In this document: piece by piece, positions 31,857-42,728 of the stretch
Numbering within the stretch: position 1 is the stretch's first letter
Layout: each line of letters begins with the position of its first letter
From: Serratia microhaemolytica
Lineage (GTDB): Bacteria > Pseudomonadota > Gammaproteobacteria > Enterobacterales > Enterobacteriaceae
Assembly: GCF_004011885.1 (NCBI RefSeq)
Contig: NZ_SBEF01000025.1
Span: 1-53,444 of the forward strand
Reading direction: 5' to 3'
DNA length: 53,444 bases
The notes under the pieces: model-generated
The model's input: only the letters and a program-made list of their open reading frames with translations
Told to the model about the DNA's origin: nothing
Databases searched by the model: none
Position numbers and translations under genes: made by a program

Positions 31857-33005
31857 ATGCAAGTGCGTCAGCTAACTATCGGCATCGTTGCAGGAGAGAC
31901 CTCTGGAGATATTCTCGGCGCGCGCTTAATTCGCGCGCTGAAAGCGGCGCATCCGCAACTGCGCTTTGTCGGTGTTGCTGGACCATTAATGCAGGCTGAA
32001 GGTTGTGAAGCTTGGTACGAAATGGAAGAACTCGCCGTCATGGGGATAGTTGAGGTACTTGGCCGCTTGCCTCGCCTACTGAAAATCCGGCGTGATTTGA
32101 CCCAACGTTTCAGTGCGCTCAAGCCGGATGTCTTTGTCGGCATTGATGCCCCAGACTTTAACCTCACCCTAGAAGGTCGACTAAAACAACGCGGTATCCC
32201 AACTATCCACTACGTCAGCCCCTCAGTTTGGGCCTGGCGACAGAGTCGCGTGCATAAAATTGCTAAAGCGACCAATTTGGTACTGGCCTTTTTGCCGTTT
32301 GAAAAAGCATTTTATGACCGCTTCAATGTGCCGTGCCGCTTTATTGGTCACACCATGGCCGACAGCATTCCATTGCAGCCAGACCAATCCTTAGCGCGCC
32401 AAGCATTAGGCATCGCGCCGAATGCGCGCTGCCTGGCTCTGTTACCTGGCAGCCGCAGTGCGGAAGTTGCAATGCTAAGCGCTGACTTTCTGGCAACCGC
32501 ACAGAGACTAAAACAGTTCGATGCTGAGCTGGAAATTGTTGTGCCATTGGTTAATCGCCAACGCCGACAACAGTTTGAGCAAATCAAAGCGACCGTCGCG
32601 CCACAGCTAAAACTGCATCTGCTCGATGGGCAGGCACGAGAAGCAATGATTGCCAGCAATGCCGCACTGCTCGCCTCTGGCACCGCTGCGCTAGAGTGTA
32701 TGCTGGCCAAATGCCCAATGGTGGTCGCCTACCGAATGCATCCGTTCACCTTCTTTCTTGCACAACGTCTAGTGAAAACCCGTTATGTTTCGCTGCCAAA
32801 TCTACTTGCTGGACGTGAGATTGTGCCGGAATTACTGCAAGATGCTTGCCAGCCAGAGCGACTTGCCAACGCGCTACAGCCTCTGTTGCAGGACGCTGCC
32901 GCCAGCGCACAGTTGAAGCAGACTTTTCTTGAGCTGCACCACACCATTCGGCTCGGTGCCGATCAGCAAGCAGCACAAGCGGTACTGGAGTTAGCTCAAT
33001 CGTGA
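31857..33005 (+). CDS. lpxB: Lipid-A-disaccharide synthase
   Basis: LpxB joins 2,3-diacylglucosamine-1-phosphate to UDP-2,3-diacylglucosamine, forming the lipid A disaccharide at the inner membrane. The 382-residue GT-B glycosyltransferase shows [20 protein letters not shown] at the N-terminus, [20 protein letters not shown] and [10 protein letters not shown], all hallmark segments. Its stop overlaps the rnhB start (GTGA). Confidence 0.98.
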   Translation: MQVRQLTIGIVAGETSGDILGARLIRALKAAHPQLRFVGVAGPLMQAEGCEAWYEMEELAVMGIVEVLGRLPRLLKIRRDLTQRFSALKPDVFVGIDAPDFNLTLEGRLKQRGIPTIHYVSPSVWAWRQSRVHKIAKATNLVLAFLPFEKAFYDRFNVPCRFIGHTMADSIPLQPDQSLARQALGIAPNARCLALLPGSRSAEVAMLSADFLATAQRLKQFDAELEIVVPLVNRQRRQQFEQIKATVAPQLKLHLLDGQAREAMIASNAALLASGTAALECMLAKCPMVVAYRMHPFTFFLAQRLVKTRYVSLPNLLAGREIVPELLQDACQPERLANALQPLLQDAAASAQLKQTFLELHHTIRLGADQQAAQAVLELAQS

Positions 33006-33595
33006 CCGAGAGCTTTAGCTACCCCAACGCAAAATGGATTGCAGGCGTCGATGAAGTTGGCCGAGGGCCACTGGTCGGCGCGGTAGTCACTGCGGCGGTG
33101 ATCCTTGATCCCAAGCAGCCGATTATTGGCCTTGCTGACTCAAAAAAACTGAGTGAAAAGCGCCGCAATGCGCTCTACGATGAGATCACCGCCAAGGCGC
33201 TAGCTTGGAGTCTCGGTCGAGCAGAGGCTGCCGAGATCGACCAACTCAATATTCTGCAAGCCACGCTGCTCGCAATGCAGCGCGCAGTTGCCGCCCTATC
33301 ACTACGCCCCGATTTGGTACTGATTGATGGCAACCGTTGCCCAGCATTACCGATGCCAGCGCAAGCAATTATCAAAGGCGATAGTCGAGTCGCCGAGATT
33401 AGCGCCGCCTCCATTTTGGCTAAAGTCACCCGAGATCGCGAAATGGCCGAACTGGATCGACAATTCCCTGACTACGGCTTTCGCCAGCACAAAGGCTATC
33501 CAACGGCCCTCCACCTGGAAAAATTAGCCAGTCTAGGGCCAACAGCACATCATCGACGCAGTTTTTCACCGGTCAAGCGCCTGCTTGCACAGTAG
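33002..33595 (+). CDS. rnhB: Ribonuclease HII
   Basis: RNase HII nicks at ribonucleotides embedded in DNA and degrades RNA-DNA hybrids. The 197-residue protein uses GTG at 33002, overlapping lpxB by four bases. Catalytic acidic residues lie in [20 protein letters not shown] (Asp17, Glu18), VLIDGNRCP and [16 protein letters not shown] (family motifs all intact). E. coli RnhB is 198 residues. Confidence 0.98.
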   Translation: MTESFSYPNAKWIAGVDEVGRGPLVGAVVTAAVILDPKQPIIGLADSKKLSEKRRNALYDEITAKALAWSLGRAEAAEIDQLNILQATLLAMQRAVAALSLRPDLVLIDGNRCPALPMPAQAIIKGDSRVAEISAASILAKVTRDREMAELDRQFPDYGFRQHKGYPTALHLEKLASLGPTAHHRRSFSPVKRLLAQ

Positions 33596-33623
33596 CTAAC
33601 CCTCTACATGGCGGTATCTGAAT

Positions 33624-36600
33624 ATGGCTGATCCTCGTTTTATTCATCTCCATCTGCATAGTGACTACTCTATGATTGATGGCCTAGCCAAGATCGATGC
33701 CCTGGTAAAACATGCTGCTGCGCACGCGATGCCGGCCTTAGCAGTCACTGATTTCACCAACCTGTGTGGGCTGGTTAAATTTTACTCTGCCGCACACAAT
33801 GCAGGGATCAAACCGATTGTCGGTGCAGACCTGCACGTCAGAACTGAACAACTGGGGGAAGAACTGGCACTATTGACCGTACTCGCGGCCAACAATCAAG
33901 GTTACCAAAACCTCACCCTGCTGATTTCAAAAGCCTATCAGCGTGGTTATGGTGCAAATGGCCCAATGATTGATCGGGAGTGGTTAATTGAGCACAAAGC
34001 AGGCCTGATCCTACTCTCTGGTGGGCGTTTGGGTGATGTCGGTAAATTTTTACTGCGTGGCAACCAGGCCATGGTTAATGAATGTCTCGATTTTTATCAA
34101 CAGCACTTTCCAGACAACTACTACCTTGAACTCACACGCACAGGTCGTGCCGATGAAGAAAACTACCTACATGCTGCAGTAACACTTGCAAGCGAGTGCG
34201 GGCTACCGGTCGTCGCCAGCAACGATGTCCGTTTTCTCAGTAGCGACGATTTTGAAGCACATGAAATCCGTGTCGCAATCCATGACGGTTTTACCCTTGA
34301 CGACCCGAAGCGCCCGCGCCACTACAGCGCACAGCAGTATCTGCGTAGTGAACAGGAGATGTGCCAGCTATTTGCAGATATACCGGAAGCACTACTCAAC
34401 AGTGTAGAAATTGCCAAACGCTGCAATGTCACACTGCGGCTTGGCGAATATTTCCTGCCCAAGTTTCCAACCGGGGAGATGAGCACGGAAGATTTCCTGA
34501 TCGCCAAGTCGAAACAGGGTTTAGAACAGCGGCTGGAATTTCTGTTTCCTGATCCCGAACAACGCCGTCAGCGCCGCCCTGAGTACGATCAACGGCTGGA
34601 TATTGAACTACAAGTCATCAACCAAATGGGCTTTCCGGGCTACTTTCTGATCGTGATGGAGTTTATCCAGTGGTCAAAAGATAACAACATTCCGGTAGGG
34701 CCTGGGCGTGGTTCTGGTGCCGGCTCTCTGGTGGCTTATGCGCTTAAAATTACCGATCTCGATCCACTGGAGTTTGATCTGCTGTTTGAGCGTTTTCTCA
34801 ATCCAGAACGTATCTCAATGCCGGATTTTGACATTGACTTCTGCATGGAGAAACGTGATTTGGTGATTGAACACGTCGCTCAAATGTATGGTCGTGAAGC
34901 GGTATCACAGATCATCACCTTTGGTACTATGGCTGCCAAAGCGGTGATCCGTGACGTCGGTCGGGTACTCGGTCACCCTTACGGTTTTGTGGATCGCATC
35001 TCAAAACTGGTGCCACCTGATCCTGGCATGACACTGGAAAAAGCGTTCGCTGCTGAACCACAACTCCCCGAAATCTATCAAGCGGATGAAGAAGTCAAAG
35101 CGCTGATCGACATGGCGCGCAAACTGGAAGGTGTTACCCGCAATGCCGGTAAACATGCTGGTGGTGTGGTGATTGCACCCACCAAAATTACTGACTTCGC
35201 ACCACTTTACTGCGATGCAGAAGGCCTGCATCCAGTGACTCAGTTTGATAAAAACGATGTTGAATATGCTGGGCTGGTAAAATTCGACTTCCTGGGTCTG
35301 CGCACACTCACTATCATCGATTGGGCACTGGCAATGATCAACGCCAGGCGGGCCAAAAGTAACCTGCCACCGATAGATATCGCCACCATTCCGCTCAATG
35401 ATAAAAAAAGTTTCGCTATGCTGCAAAAAGCGGAAACCACCGCCGTGTTTCAGCTTGAATCGCGCGGCATGAAAGATCTGATCAAACGCCTACAGCCAGA
35501 CTGCTTCGAAGACATGATCGCACTGGTTGCGCTGTTTCGTCCTGGGCCGCTGCAATCGGGTATGGTGGACAACTTTATTGACCGCAAACACGGGCGGGAA
35601 GAGCTCTCCTATCCAGATATCCAGTGGCAGCACGAGTCACTAAAACCGGTCTTAGAACCTACTTACGGTATCATCCTCTACCAAGAACAGGTCATGCAGA
35701 TCGCCCAAGTACTGGCCGGCTACACACTGGGTGGTGCTGACATGCTACGCCGGGCGATGGGGAAAAAAAATCCGGTAGAAATGGCGAAACAACGTGGAGG
35801 TTTTGAAGAGGGAGCCAAGTCGCGCGGTATTGATGGTGAACTGGCGGTCAAAATTTTCGATCTGGTGGAAAAATTTGCCGGTTATGGCTTTAACAAATCG
35901 CACTCTGCTGCCTATGCCCTGGTCTCATACCAAACACTGTGGCTAAAAGCACACTACCCAGCCGAATTTATGGCCGCCGTGATGACCGCCGATATGGATA
36001 ACACCGATAAAGTGGTAGGGCTGGTTGACGAATGCTGGCGCATGGGGCTGAAAATTCTGCCGCCCGATATTAACAGTGGGCTCTACCATTTTCATGTTAA
36101 TGACGACGGCGAAATCGTTTATGGTATTGGTGCCATCAAAGGTGTCGGTGAAGGGCCAATTGAAGCGATCATCGAAGCGCGCAACAGCGCCGAGCAGCGC
36201 TACTTTAAAGATCTGTTTGATCTCTGTGCCCGTTCTGATGTCAAAAAACTCAATCGTCGTGTCTTGGAAAAACTGATCATGTCGGGTGCTTTTGATCGGT
36301 TGGGGCCACATCGTGCTGCGCTGATGAGTGCGCTGAACGATGCGTTAAAAGCGGCGGATCAACATGCCAAAGCAGAAGCGATCGGCCAGGCTGATATGTT
36401 TGGCGTACTGGCTGAAGCACCGGAGCAGGTAGAACAATCTTATGCCAATGTACTCCCCTGGCCCGAACAAGTGGTGCTGGATGGCGAACGTGAAACACTC
36501 GGCCTCTACCTCACTGGGCACCCAATCACTCAATATCTGAAAGAAGTGGAACGCTACACTGGTGGTCTACGCTTAAAGGATATGCAGCCGACAGATCGCG

Positions 36601-37112
36601 GCAAAGTCACTACCGCAGTTGGCTTGGTGATCTCATCCAAAGTGATGGTCACCAAACGTGGTAACCGGATTGGTATCTGCAGCCTGGATGACCGTTCTGG
36701 ACGGCTGGATATCATGCTTTTTACTGATGCACTGGAAAAATATCAGCACTTGCTGGAAAAAGACCGTATTCTTATCGCCACTGGACAAGTCAGCTTTGAC
36801 GATTTCAATGGCGGGCTTAAAATGAACGTCCGTGAGCTGATGGATATCAGCGAGGCACGGGAAAAATATGCCCGTGGGCTTGCTATCTCGCTAACGGACA
36901 GGCAAATTGATGAACAGCTTTTAAACCGTCTGCGCCAGTGCCTAGAACCGCATCGCGCGGGGACAATTCCAGTGCATCTTTACTATCAGCGCGAAGATGC
37001 ACAGGCCAAATTGCGTTTTGGTGCAAGTTGGCGTGTCACGCCAACCGACCGCTTACTGATCGACTTGCGCACCTTAATCGGTAATGAGCAGGTAGAACTA
37101 GAATTTGACTAA
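33624..37112 (+). CDS. dnaE: DNA polymerase III alpha subunit
   Basis: DnaE is the replicative polymerase of the Pol III holoenzyme. The 1162-residue protein (E. coli 1160) has an N-terminal PHP domain ([19 protein letters not shown]), palm with the catalytic Asp pair in [17 protein letters not shown] around residue 400, fingers ([16 protein letters not shown]), a helix-hairpin-helix region, the beta-clamp-binding segment near QADMFG (~residue 920) and an OB fold ([21 protein letters not shown]). No motif is missing. Confidence 0.99.
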   Translation: MADPRFIHLHLHSDYSMIDGLAKIDALVKHAAAHAMPALAVTDFTNLCGLVKFYSAAHNAGIKPIVGADLHVRTEQLGEELALLTVLAANNQGYQNLTLLISKAYQRGYGANGPMIDREWLIEHKAGLILLSGGRLGDVGKFLLRGNQAMVNECLDFYQQHFPDNYYLELTRTGRADEENYLHAAVTLASECGLPVVASNDVRFLSSDDFEAHEIRVAIHDGFTLDDPKRPRHYSAQQYLRSEQEMCQLFADIPEALLNSVEIAKRCNVTLRLGEYFLPKFPTGEMSTEDFLIAKSKQGLEQRLEFLFPDPEQRRQRRPEYDQRLDIELQVINQMGFPGYFLIVMEFIQWSKDNNIPVGPGRGSGAGSLVAYALKITDLDPLEFDLLFERFLNPERISMPDFDIDFCMEKRDLVIEHVAQMYGREAVSQIITFGTMAAKAVIRDVGRVLGHPYGFVDRISKLVPPDPGMTLEKAFAAEPQLPEIYQADEEVKALIDMARKLEGVTRNAGKHAGGVVIAPTKITDFAPLYCDAEGLHPVTQFDKNDVEYAGLVKFDFLGLRTLTIIDWALAMINARRAKSNLPPIDIATIPLNDKKSFAMLQKAETTAVFQLESRGMKDLIKRLQPDCFEDMIALVALFRPGPLQSGMVDNFIDRKHGREELSYPDIQWQHESLKPVLEPTYGIILYQEQVMQIAQVLAGYTLGGADMLRRAMGKKNPVEMAKQRGGFEEGAKSRGIDGELAVKIFDLVEKFAGYGFNKSHSAAYALVSYQTLWLKAHYPAEFMAAVMTADMDNTDKVVGLVDECWRMGLKILPPDINSGLYHFHVNDDGEIVYGIGAIKGVGEGPIEAIIEARNSAEQRYFKDLFDLCARSDVKKLNRRVLEKLIMSGAFDRLGPHRAALMSALNDALKAADQHAKAEAIGQADMFGVLAEAPEQVEQSYANVLPWPEQVVLDGERETLGLYLTGHPITQYLKEVERYTGGLRLKDMQPTDRGKVTTAVGLVISSKVMVTKRGNRIGICSLDDRSGRLDIMLFTDALEKYQHLLEKDRILIATGQVSFDDFNGGLKMNVRELMDISEAREKYARGLAISLTDRQIDEQLLNRLRQCLEPHRAGTIPVHLYYQREDAQAKLRFGASWRVTPTDRLLIDLRTLIGNEQVELEFD

Positions 37113-37124
37113 AACAGGAATCCT

Positions 37125-38084
37125 ATGAGCCTGAATTTTCTTGACTTTGAACAGCCGATTGCGGAACTGGAAGCGAAAATTGACTCGCTGACTGCCGTCA
37201 GTCGTCAAGACGAAAAACTGGATATTAATCTTGATGAGGAAGTACAGCGCCTGCGTCAAAAGAGCGTTGAACTGACTAAGAAGATTTTTTCTGATCTCGG
37301 AGCCTGGCAAATTGCCCAACTAGCACGCCATCCTCGCCGCCCCTACACCCTTGATTATATTGAGCATGTCTTCACCGACTTTGAAGAGTTGGCGGGTGAT
37401 CGCGCCTACGCCGACGACAAAGCGATCGTTGGCGGTATTGCACGCCTCGATGGTCGGCCGGTGATGATCATTGGTCACCAGAAAGGACGTGAAACTAAAG
37501 AGAAAATCCGTCGTAACTTCGGTATGCCGGCGCCAGAAGGTTACCGCAAGGCGCTACGCTTAATGGAAATGGCCGCTCGCTTCAATATGCCACTGATCAC
37601 CTTCATCGATACCCCTGGCGCCTATCCGGGTGTCGGCGCAGAAGAGCGCGGGCAATCAGAAGCAATCGCGCGCAATCTACGTGAAATGTCACGTCTCAAT
37701 ATCCCAGTGATCTGTACTGTAATTGGTGAAGGTGGCTCAGGTGGTGCGTTAGCAATTGGCGTTGGTGACAAAGTTAACATGCTGCAATACAGCACCTACT
37801 CAGTGATCTCACCGGAAGGTTGTGCCTCGATCCTATGGAAAAGTGCCGACAAAGCCCCGATCGCGGCTGAGGCAATGGGCATTACGGCGGCACGGCTGAA
37901 AGAGTTGCAACTGATCGACTCGGTGATCCCCGAACCACTCGGCTCAGCTCACCGCGATGTAATCACGATGGCGGCCTCACTGAAAGCGCAACTGCTCGCC
38001 GACTTGGCTGAACTGGATACCCTGAGCCGCGAAGAGCTACTGGCACGTCGTTACCAGCGCTTGATGAGCTATGGTTATTGCTAA
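37125..38084 (+). CDS. accA: Acetyl-CoA carboxylase carboxyltransferase subunit alpha
   Basis: AccA with AccD transfers CO2 from carboxybiotin to acetyl-CoA, making malonyl-CoA for fatty acid synthesis. The 319-residue length and [20 protein letters not shown] start match E. coli. Carboxyltransferase motifs: [66 protein letters not shown] and [15 protein letters not shown]. Only 12 bases separate it from dnaE. The usual downstream genes (ldcC, tilS) are missing; a hairpin and then a tRNA cluster follow. Confidence 0.98.
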   Translation: MSLNFLDFEQPIAELEAKIDSLTAVSRQDEKLDINLDEEVQRLRQKSVELTKKIFSDLGAWQIAQLARHPRRPYTLDYIEHVFTDFEELAGDRAYADDKAIVGGIARLDGRPVMIIGHQKGRETKEKIRRNFGMPAPEGYRKALRLMEMAARFNMPLITFIDTPGAYPGVGAEERGQSEAIARNLREMSRLNIPVICTVIGEGGSGGALAIGVGDKVNMLQYSTYSVISPEGCASILWKSADKAPIAAEAMGITAARLKELQLIDSVIPEPLGSAHRDVITMAASLKAQLLADLAELDTLSREELLARRYQRLMSYGYC

Positions 38085-38158
38085 GCTATCGGCGAATTTT
38101 TGATTTAACCCTATGCTGACTGTTCGGCGATTGCTGCATGGGTAAACAGTGACAGTCA

Positions 38159-38188
38159 CAGCGCAGGGGGGATTGTCCCCCTGTGCTG
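38159..38188 (+). terminator. Hairpin downstream of accA, probable terminator
   Basis: CAGCGCAGGGGG pairs with CCCCCTGTGCTG over twelve positions with one G-U, loop GATTGT, then only TTT. The strong stem 75 bases behind accA suits a terminator, though the T tract is poor. Its core matches the palindrome near typA (4471-4494, other strand). Confidence 0.55.
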
Positions 38189-38357
38189 TTTAGAGTAGTC
38201 ATCCCTGCTGGCGTGATTGTCACAGTTCGGTTGATCTCAATAAGCGCACGGAAACCGCAGCAGACAATACGCAGCAGCACACAATACGCAATGGCGCGGC
38301 GTAACTCCACCTGCTGCTTGTGATTTGTGCAAATGCACATTAGGCGAGAAAAATTGT

Positions 38358-38385
38358 TTGACTTATAGGTCGAGCAAAGTATTAT
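38358..38385 (+). promoter_or_regulatory. Promoter of the tRNA-Ser/tRNA-Arg cluster
   Basis: TTGACT (38358-38363), 16 bases, then TATTAT (38380-38385), followed by a GC-rich GTGCGCC discriminator typical of stringently controlled stable-RNA promoters. It is about 100 bases upstream of tRNA-Ser. The rest of the gap 38085-38486 holds no gene. Confidence 0.75.
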
Positions 38386-38486
38386 GTGCGCCACGCAGTG
38401 CTGATGAGCTTACAGTCACTCAGTCAACTCAAGCTTAGTTAGAGTTGGTTGCAGCCACTAAAAGCTACGCAGTAACAGCGTAATTA

Positions 38487-38579
38487 GGTGAGGTGGCCGA
38501 GAGGCTGAAGGCGCTCCCCTGCTAAGGGAGTATGCGGTCAAAAGCTGCATCCGGGGTTCGAATCCCCGCCTCACCGCCA
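38487..38579 (+). tRNA. serV: tRNA-Ser(GCU)
   Basis: The 93-base sequence folds as a type II tRNA with acceptor GGTGAGG/CCTCACC, discriminator G, encoded CCA, anticodon GCT, a long variable arm (TATGCGGTCAAAAGCTGCAT) and TTCGAAT T loop. It reads AGY serine codons and appears identical to E. coli serV. csrA, which precedes it in relatives, is absent. Confidence 0.98.
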
Positions 38580-38582
38580 TTT

Positions 38583-38659
38583 GCATCCATAGCTCAGCTG
38601 GATAGAGTACTCGGCTACGAACCGAGCGGTCGGAGGTTCGAATCCTTCTGGATGCGCCA
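38583..38659 (+). tRNA. tRNA-Arg(ACG), copy 1
   Basis: The 77-base cloverleaf has acceptor GCATCCA/TGGATGC, anticodon ACG (A34 becomes inosine through TadA), TTCGAAT and encoded CCA. It lies three bases after tRNA-Ser, surely in the same transcript. It corresponds to the argV/Y/Z/Q genes of E. coli. Confidence 0.98.
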
Positions 38660-38790
38660 TATTACAATTCGTTGTCTGTTAGTTTGATTGCTGATGACGG
38701 ATTAATAGCAGTACATCGTTAGCTGTAAATGTTGCATTAGGCCTGTCACAGTGCCTAACACAGTCAGATGTCAGTAAGTAGAAAAAACAT

Positions 38791-38867
38791 GCATCCATAG
38801 CTCAGCTGGATAGAGTACTCGGCTACGAACCGAGCGGTCGGAGGTTCGAATCCTTCTGGATGCGCCA
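38791..38867 (+). tRNA. tRNA-Arg(ACG), copy 2
   Basis: This is identical over all 77 bases to copy 1, which lies 131 bases upstream. It is the last gene of the tRNA transcript; a perfect palindromic terminator begins five bases after its CCA. Confidence 0.98.
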
Positions 38868-38871
38868 ATAC

Positions 38872-38899
38872 AGAAAAGCTCGCCTAGGCGAGCTTTTCT
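38872..38899 (+). terminator. Terminator of the tRNA cluster
   Basis: The 28 bases from AGAAAAGCTCGCC through GGCGAGCTTTTCT form a perfect palindrome with A on one side and T on the other, so it may stop transcription in both directions. Confidence 0.85.
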
Positions 38900-39009
38900 C
38901 TTTCTTGCCTGCCGTAACATCATCACACAGCACTTTCTGTCACGCAGCGTCAGCGACAACCTGGCTAGTTTGCGTTAGAGTGGCTGTTTTATTTACGAGT
39001 TATACAAAG

Positions 39010-39579
39010 ATGAAATACGATAGCTATCAAGGTTTGATTTTCGACATGGACGGCACGCTACTGGAGACAGAAGCAACACATCGCGATGCGTGGTGTGAAA
39101 TACTGACCTCTTACGGAATGACTTTTGACGCCCAACTAATGACGCGCTTAAATGGCGCACCTACCTGGCGTATCGCGCAAGAAATCATCAATGCCCATCA
39201 AGCCGATCTCGATCCCCATCGCCTAGCAGCAGAAAAAAAACGTCTAGTGGAAGGAATGCTACTGGATCGTGTGCGCCCATTGCCATTGGTTGATGTCGTG
39301 AAATCTTATTATCAGCGTCGTCCAATGGCAGTAGGTACCGGCAGTGAGCGAAGCATCGCGCATATGCTGCTCAGCCATTTAGGCTTACTGCACTATTTTG
39401 ATGCTATTGTTGCTGCTGACGATGTACAACAACACAAACCAGCACCGGAAACCTTCCTGCGCTGCGCACAACTGATTGCTGTTGCTCCCGAACATTGTGT
39501 GGTGTTTGAAGATGCCGATTTTGGTATTCAAGCAGCTCTGCAAGCCAATATGGCCGTCGTCGATGTACGCACACTGTGA
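39010..39579 (+). CDS. yqaB: HAD-superfamily sugar phosphatase YqaB
   Basis: YqaB is a haloacid-dehalogenase-type phosphatase; the E. coli enzyme acts on fructose 1-phosphate and similar sugar phosphates. Start ATG 39010 (MKYDSYQGLIFDMDGTLLET) gives 189 residues, as expected (E. coli 188); the longer frame to 38860 would run through the tRNA and terminator. HAD motifs: I, DMDGTLLETE (nucleophile Asp); II, VGTGSERS; III, KPAPETF; IV, VVFEDADFGIQAA. The tRNA-Arg, yqaB, yqaA, gshA order is conserved. Confidence 0.95.
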   Translation: MKYDSYQGLIFDMDGTLLETEATHRDAWCEILTSYGMTFDAQLMTRLNGAPTWRIAQEIINAHQADLDPHRLAAEKKRLVEGMLLDRVRPLPLVDVVKSYYQRRPMAVGTGSERSIAHMLLSHLGLLHYFDAIVAADDVQQHKPAPETFLRCAQLIAVAPEHCVVFEDADFGIQAALQANMAVVDVRTL

Positions 39580-39658
39580 ATAGCGGCTAAAAATAGCTAC
39601 TATCTGAAACTATGTGCTGTTAAAAAGAGTCGTCATTAAAAGTGCATGACAGTCAAAA

Positions 39659-40081
39659 GTGAATAGCATTCAAGCTATCGCTGCGCTATTTAGCAGCAGC
39701 TTTCTTAGCGCAACACTGTTGCCGGGAAGTTCAGAAATTCTGTTAGCGATACTGTTGATCAACGGTAGTGCGACACCGGCCACGCTGGTATTGACGGCAA
39801 CACTGGGCAATACACTGGGTGGCTTGACCAATGTGGTTATTGGACGCCTACTACCCACGTTAAAACCACAACCTGGGTTAACTACCGCCTTAAACTGGTC
39901 AAAGCGTTTTGGTCCACTGGTATTACTGCTTAGTTGGTTACCCGTAGTGGGCGATTTATTATGTGTGCTGGCAGGCTGGCTACGTATGCCGCTGGCGCTG
40001 GTAGGGCTTTTCCTGTTGGTTGGAAAAGCATTACGTTACATCGTACTAACACTGATCACCTTGCAAGGCATCAGTAGTTAG
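39659..40081 (+). CDS. yqaA: YqaA family inner-membrane protein (DedA/SNARE-associated type)
   Basis: This 140-residue protein has three or four TM segments and matches YqaA: LFSSSFLSATLLPGSSEI, TATLGNTLGGLTNVVIGR and LLLSWLPVVGDLLCVLAGWLRM. It belongs to the VTT/DedA-like membrane group; the exact function is unknown. The start is GTG at 39659 with only a weak ribosome site; a start a few codons away cannot be excluded. It lies between yqaB and gshA as in E. coli. Confidence 0.93.
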   Translation: MNSIQAIAALFSSSFLSATLLPGSSEILLAILLINGSATPATLVLTATLGNTLGGLTNVVIGRLLPTLKPQPGLTTALNWSKRFGPLVLLLSWLPVVGDLLCVLAGWLRMPLALVGLFLLVGKALRYIVLTLITLQGISS

Positions 40082-40234
40082 CGCTAACCAAAAAGTACAA
40101 GAGACAACCTGTCACACTCAGCCTTTGAGTGGTGATCTGCCCTGCTCTCTTTGATTACTGGCAACACGGCGGCTATCCTGTTGGACTCAGCGCTGGTTTG
40201 TTAATTCATGATGTTTTTTCCTGCGGAGGTCAAT

Positions 40235-41794
40235 TTGATCCCGAATGTCTCACAAGCACTCGCTTGGTTGGAAGCCAATCCCGATGTAGTAAAAGGGATT
40301 AGGCGTGGTATTGAACGTGAAACGCTACGTGTGACCCCAGAAGGTAAGCTGGCTACTACCGGACACCCTAAGATTCTGGGTTCTGCACTCACACACCCGT
40401 GGATCACCACCGACTTTGCCGAGGCACTGCTTGAATTTATTACACCAGTGGATGATGACGTAGATCATCTGCTGACATTTTTACTTGATATCCATCGCCA
40501 TGTATCACGCAATATTGGTGAGGAACGCATGTGGCCACTCAGTATGCCCTGCTTCATCCAGGCAGAACAGCAGATTGAACTGGCGCAGTTTGGCAACTCA
40601 AACATTGGTCGCATGAAAACACTGTATCGTGAAGGGCTAAAAAACCGCTATGGCGCCCTGATGCAAACCATTTCAGGTGTCCACTACAATTTCTCATTGC
40701 CGCTGGCCTTCTGGCAGGCAAGAGAAGGGATCACTGATGCTGACAGTGGCAAAGAAAAAATTTCGGCGGGTTATTTCCGCCTGATCCGTAATTACTACCG
40801 TTTCGGCTGGGTGATCCCTTACCTGTTTGGCGCTTCGCCATCGGTCTGTTCTTCATTCCTCAAGGGGCGTGAAACCGTACTGCCATTTGAACAGACTGCA
40901 CAGGGTATGTACTATTTACCCTACGCCACCTCACTGCGGTTAAGTGATCTCGGTTATACCAACAAGTCACAGAGCAACCTCGGCATCACCTTTAATGATC
41001 TGCATGGTTACGTGCAAGGGTTAAAACGTGCAATAGCCACGCCGTCAGAAGAGTATGCCAACATCGGTGTAAAACAGGGTGATCACTACCTGCAACTCAA
41101 CACCAATGTGTTGCAGATCGAGAATGAATTCTATGCCCCAATCCGCCCGAAACGCGTGACAGAGCAAGGTGAAAGCCCCTCCGACGCGCTACTGCGGGGT
41201 GGTGTTGAATACATTGAAGTGCGCTCGTTAGATATCAACCCATTCTCACCGGTTGGCGTTGATGCGACACAGGTACGCTTCCTCGATCTGTTTTTAATCT
41301 GGTGTACTCTGGCGGATGCGCCAGAGATGAGCAGTGCCGAATTGCTTTGTGCACGCAAAAACTGGAACCGTGTCATTCTAGAGGGACGTAAACCGGGGCA
41401 GACAATCGGTCTAGGTTGCGATGATCTGCGTGAACCGTTAGATAAAGTTGGTCACGCGCTGTTTGACGATCTAAAACGGGTAGCAGAAGTACTCGACAGC
41501 AGTGCCGGCAATACCCAATATCAGCAGGTATGCCAACAACTGGTGGCTGCATTTGACGATCCTGAACTGACATTCTCAGCCCGTTTGCTTAACGCCATGA
41601 AGAACGATGGATTGGGCTGCGTAGGGCTAGCACTGGCTGAGCAGTATCGGGCGATGTTGATTAACCACCCGCTGGAAATCCTGTCAACTGCGCAGTTTGA
41701 ACAACAGCAGCAAGCCTCTTGGCAACGCCAACGCGATATTGAGGCCAATGATACCTTAAGTTTTGAGCAGTTTTTAGCACAACGTCGCCAGTAG
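40235..41794 (+). CDS. gshA: Glutamate-cysteine ligase
   Basis: GshA makes gamma-glutamylcysteine, the first and limiting step of glutathione synthesis. I chose TTG at 40235 ([17 protein letters not shown]) with GGAGG seven bases upstream; E. coli gshA also starts with TTG, and the result is 519 residues (E. coli 518). Motifs include [64 protein letters not shown] and [14 protein letters not shown]. Glutathione could feed the YjfC-like enzyme elsewhere in this window, although that is speculative. Confidence 0.96.
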   Translation: MIPNVSQALAWLEANPDVVKGIRRGIERETLRVTPEGKLATTGHPKILGSALTHPWITTDFAEALLEFITPVDDDVDHLLTFLLDIHRHVSRNIGEERMWPLSMPCFIQAEQQIELAQFGNSNIGRMKTLYREGLKNRYGALMQTISGVHYNFSLPLAFWQAREGITDADSGKEKISAGYFRLIRNYYRFGWVIPYLFGASPSVCSSFLKGRETVLPFEQTAQGMYYLPYATSLRLSDLGYTNKSQSNLGITFNDLHGYVQGLKRAIATPSEEYANIGVKQGDHYLQLNTNVLQIENEFYAPIRPKRVTEQGESPSDALLRGGVEYIEVRSLDINPFSPVGVDATQVRFLDLFLIWCTLADAPEMSSAELLCARKNWNRVILEGRKPGQTIGLGCDDLREPLDKVGHALFDDLKRVAEVLDSSAGNTQYQQVCQQLVAAFDDPELTFSARLLNAMKNDGLGCVGLALAEQYRAMLINHPLEILSTAQFEQQQQASWQRQRDIEANDTLSFEQFLAQRRQ

Positions 41795-42054
41795 CAAACT
41801 ACGGCATTGCCGAAAAATCTCAACCGAGAACGGCACTGCCGAACTGCGCGATCGTTAGCAGCGACGGTGATTGAAGATTGGCAATTAAAGCAGAGTGCCG
41901 CCACTCGTCAAGTCGTCAACACGCTGCATTCCATGCAATAATAGAATCGACTGTCGATTAAAAAACAGTCTCCCCTTACCCTTAATGGTCAAACAGGCTA
42001 GCGATAAAATGGGGTAAGCATAATTTGGATATTAGCCATCAAAGAGGAAATGGT

Positions 42055-42573
42055 ATGCCACTGTTGGATAGTTTTACCGTAGACCATACCCGTATGGCAG
42101 CCCCTGCTGTCCGTGTAGCCAAAACCATGCACACCCCTAAGGGTGACACCATCACGGTATTCGACCTACGTTTTTGTCGCCCTAATCTTGAACTATTGTC
42201 TGAACGCGGCATTCACACATTAGAGCACCTGTTTGCTGGCTTTATGCGTGATCATCTAAATGGCAATGGTGTTGAAATAATAGATATTTCCCCTATGGGA
42301 TGCCGTACCGGTTTTTACATGAGCCTGATTGGTGCGCCGGCAGAGCAACGCGTCGCTGATGCTTGGCTAGCAGCCATGCAGGATGTATTAACGGTAAAAG
42401 ATCAGCGTCAAATTCCAGAACTGAACCAATTCCAGTGTGGCACTTACCACATGCACTCACTGGAAGAAGCGCAGGAAATTGCCAACACGGTTTTGGCGCG
42501 TGGTGTGGTAATAAACCAGAATCAAGCGCTGGCACTCTCTGCCGAGCAACTACAAGCAGCAGAGCAGCAATAA
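42055..42573 (+). CDS. luxS: S-ribosylhomocysteine lyase (AI-2 synthase)
   Basis: LuxS cleaves S-ribosylhomocysteine to homocysteine and DPD, the AI-2 precursor, in the activated methyl cycle. Start ATG 42055 ([14 protein letters not shown]) follows AGAGGAAA and gives 172 residues. The metal site HTLEH (His54, His58) and catalytic Cys83 ([11 protein letters not shown]), with the third ligand Cys in [10 protein letters not shown], are intact. The gap 41795-42054 holds no gene; I find no match to the sRNA MicA, which lies here in E. coli. Confidence 0.98.
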   Translation: MPLLDSFTVDHTRMAAPAVRVAKTMHTPKGDTITVFDLRFCRPNLELLSERGIHTLEHLFAGFMRDHLNGNGVEIIDISPMGCRTGFYMSLIGAPAEQRVADAWLAAMQDVLTVKDQRQIPELNQFQCGTYHMHSLEEAQEIANTVLARGVVINQNQALALSAEQLQAAEQQ

Positions 42574-42596
42574 GCACGATAGAATTAATCAGCAAA

Positions 42597-42612
42597 GGCT
42601 CCTTGGGGAGCC
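42597..42612 (+). terminator. Candidate luxS terminator hairpin
   Basis: GGCTCC, TTGG, GGAGCC is a perfect stem 23 bases after luxS, followed by ATGTTT, a poor T tract. Confidence 0.45.
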
Positions 42613-42728
42613 ATGTTTCATCACCCAGTGCGTAATAGAGCATCTGGGTTTTCGCGCTCAGTATTTAACGGCAGCAGTAGCAGTTAAAGCGCCTGCTGAC
42701 TGCCAACAGCAATGTTGTTAAATTTAAC

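Noticed and set aside
38085-38486. tilS, ldcC or csrA remnant between accA and tRNA-Ser
   Set aside because: Short frames here show no resemblance to these proteins; only a hairpin and the tRNA promoter are supported.
41802-41841. Two CGGCAYTGCCG palindromes behind gshA considered as a repeat array
   Set aside because: Only two 11-base units, no spacer regularity and no T tract; too short to call a repeat family or CRISPR.
41850-42040. MicA sRNA expected between gshA and luxS
   Set aside because: On the minus strand neither the conserved 5' GAAAGACGCGC segment nor the terminator stem is visible.
42613-42728. truD 3' remnant before surE
   Set aside because: No frame in this stretch resembles the TruD C-terminus.
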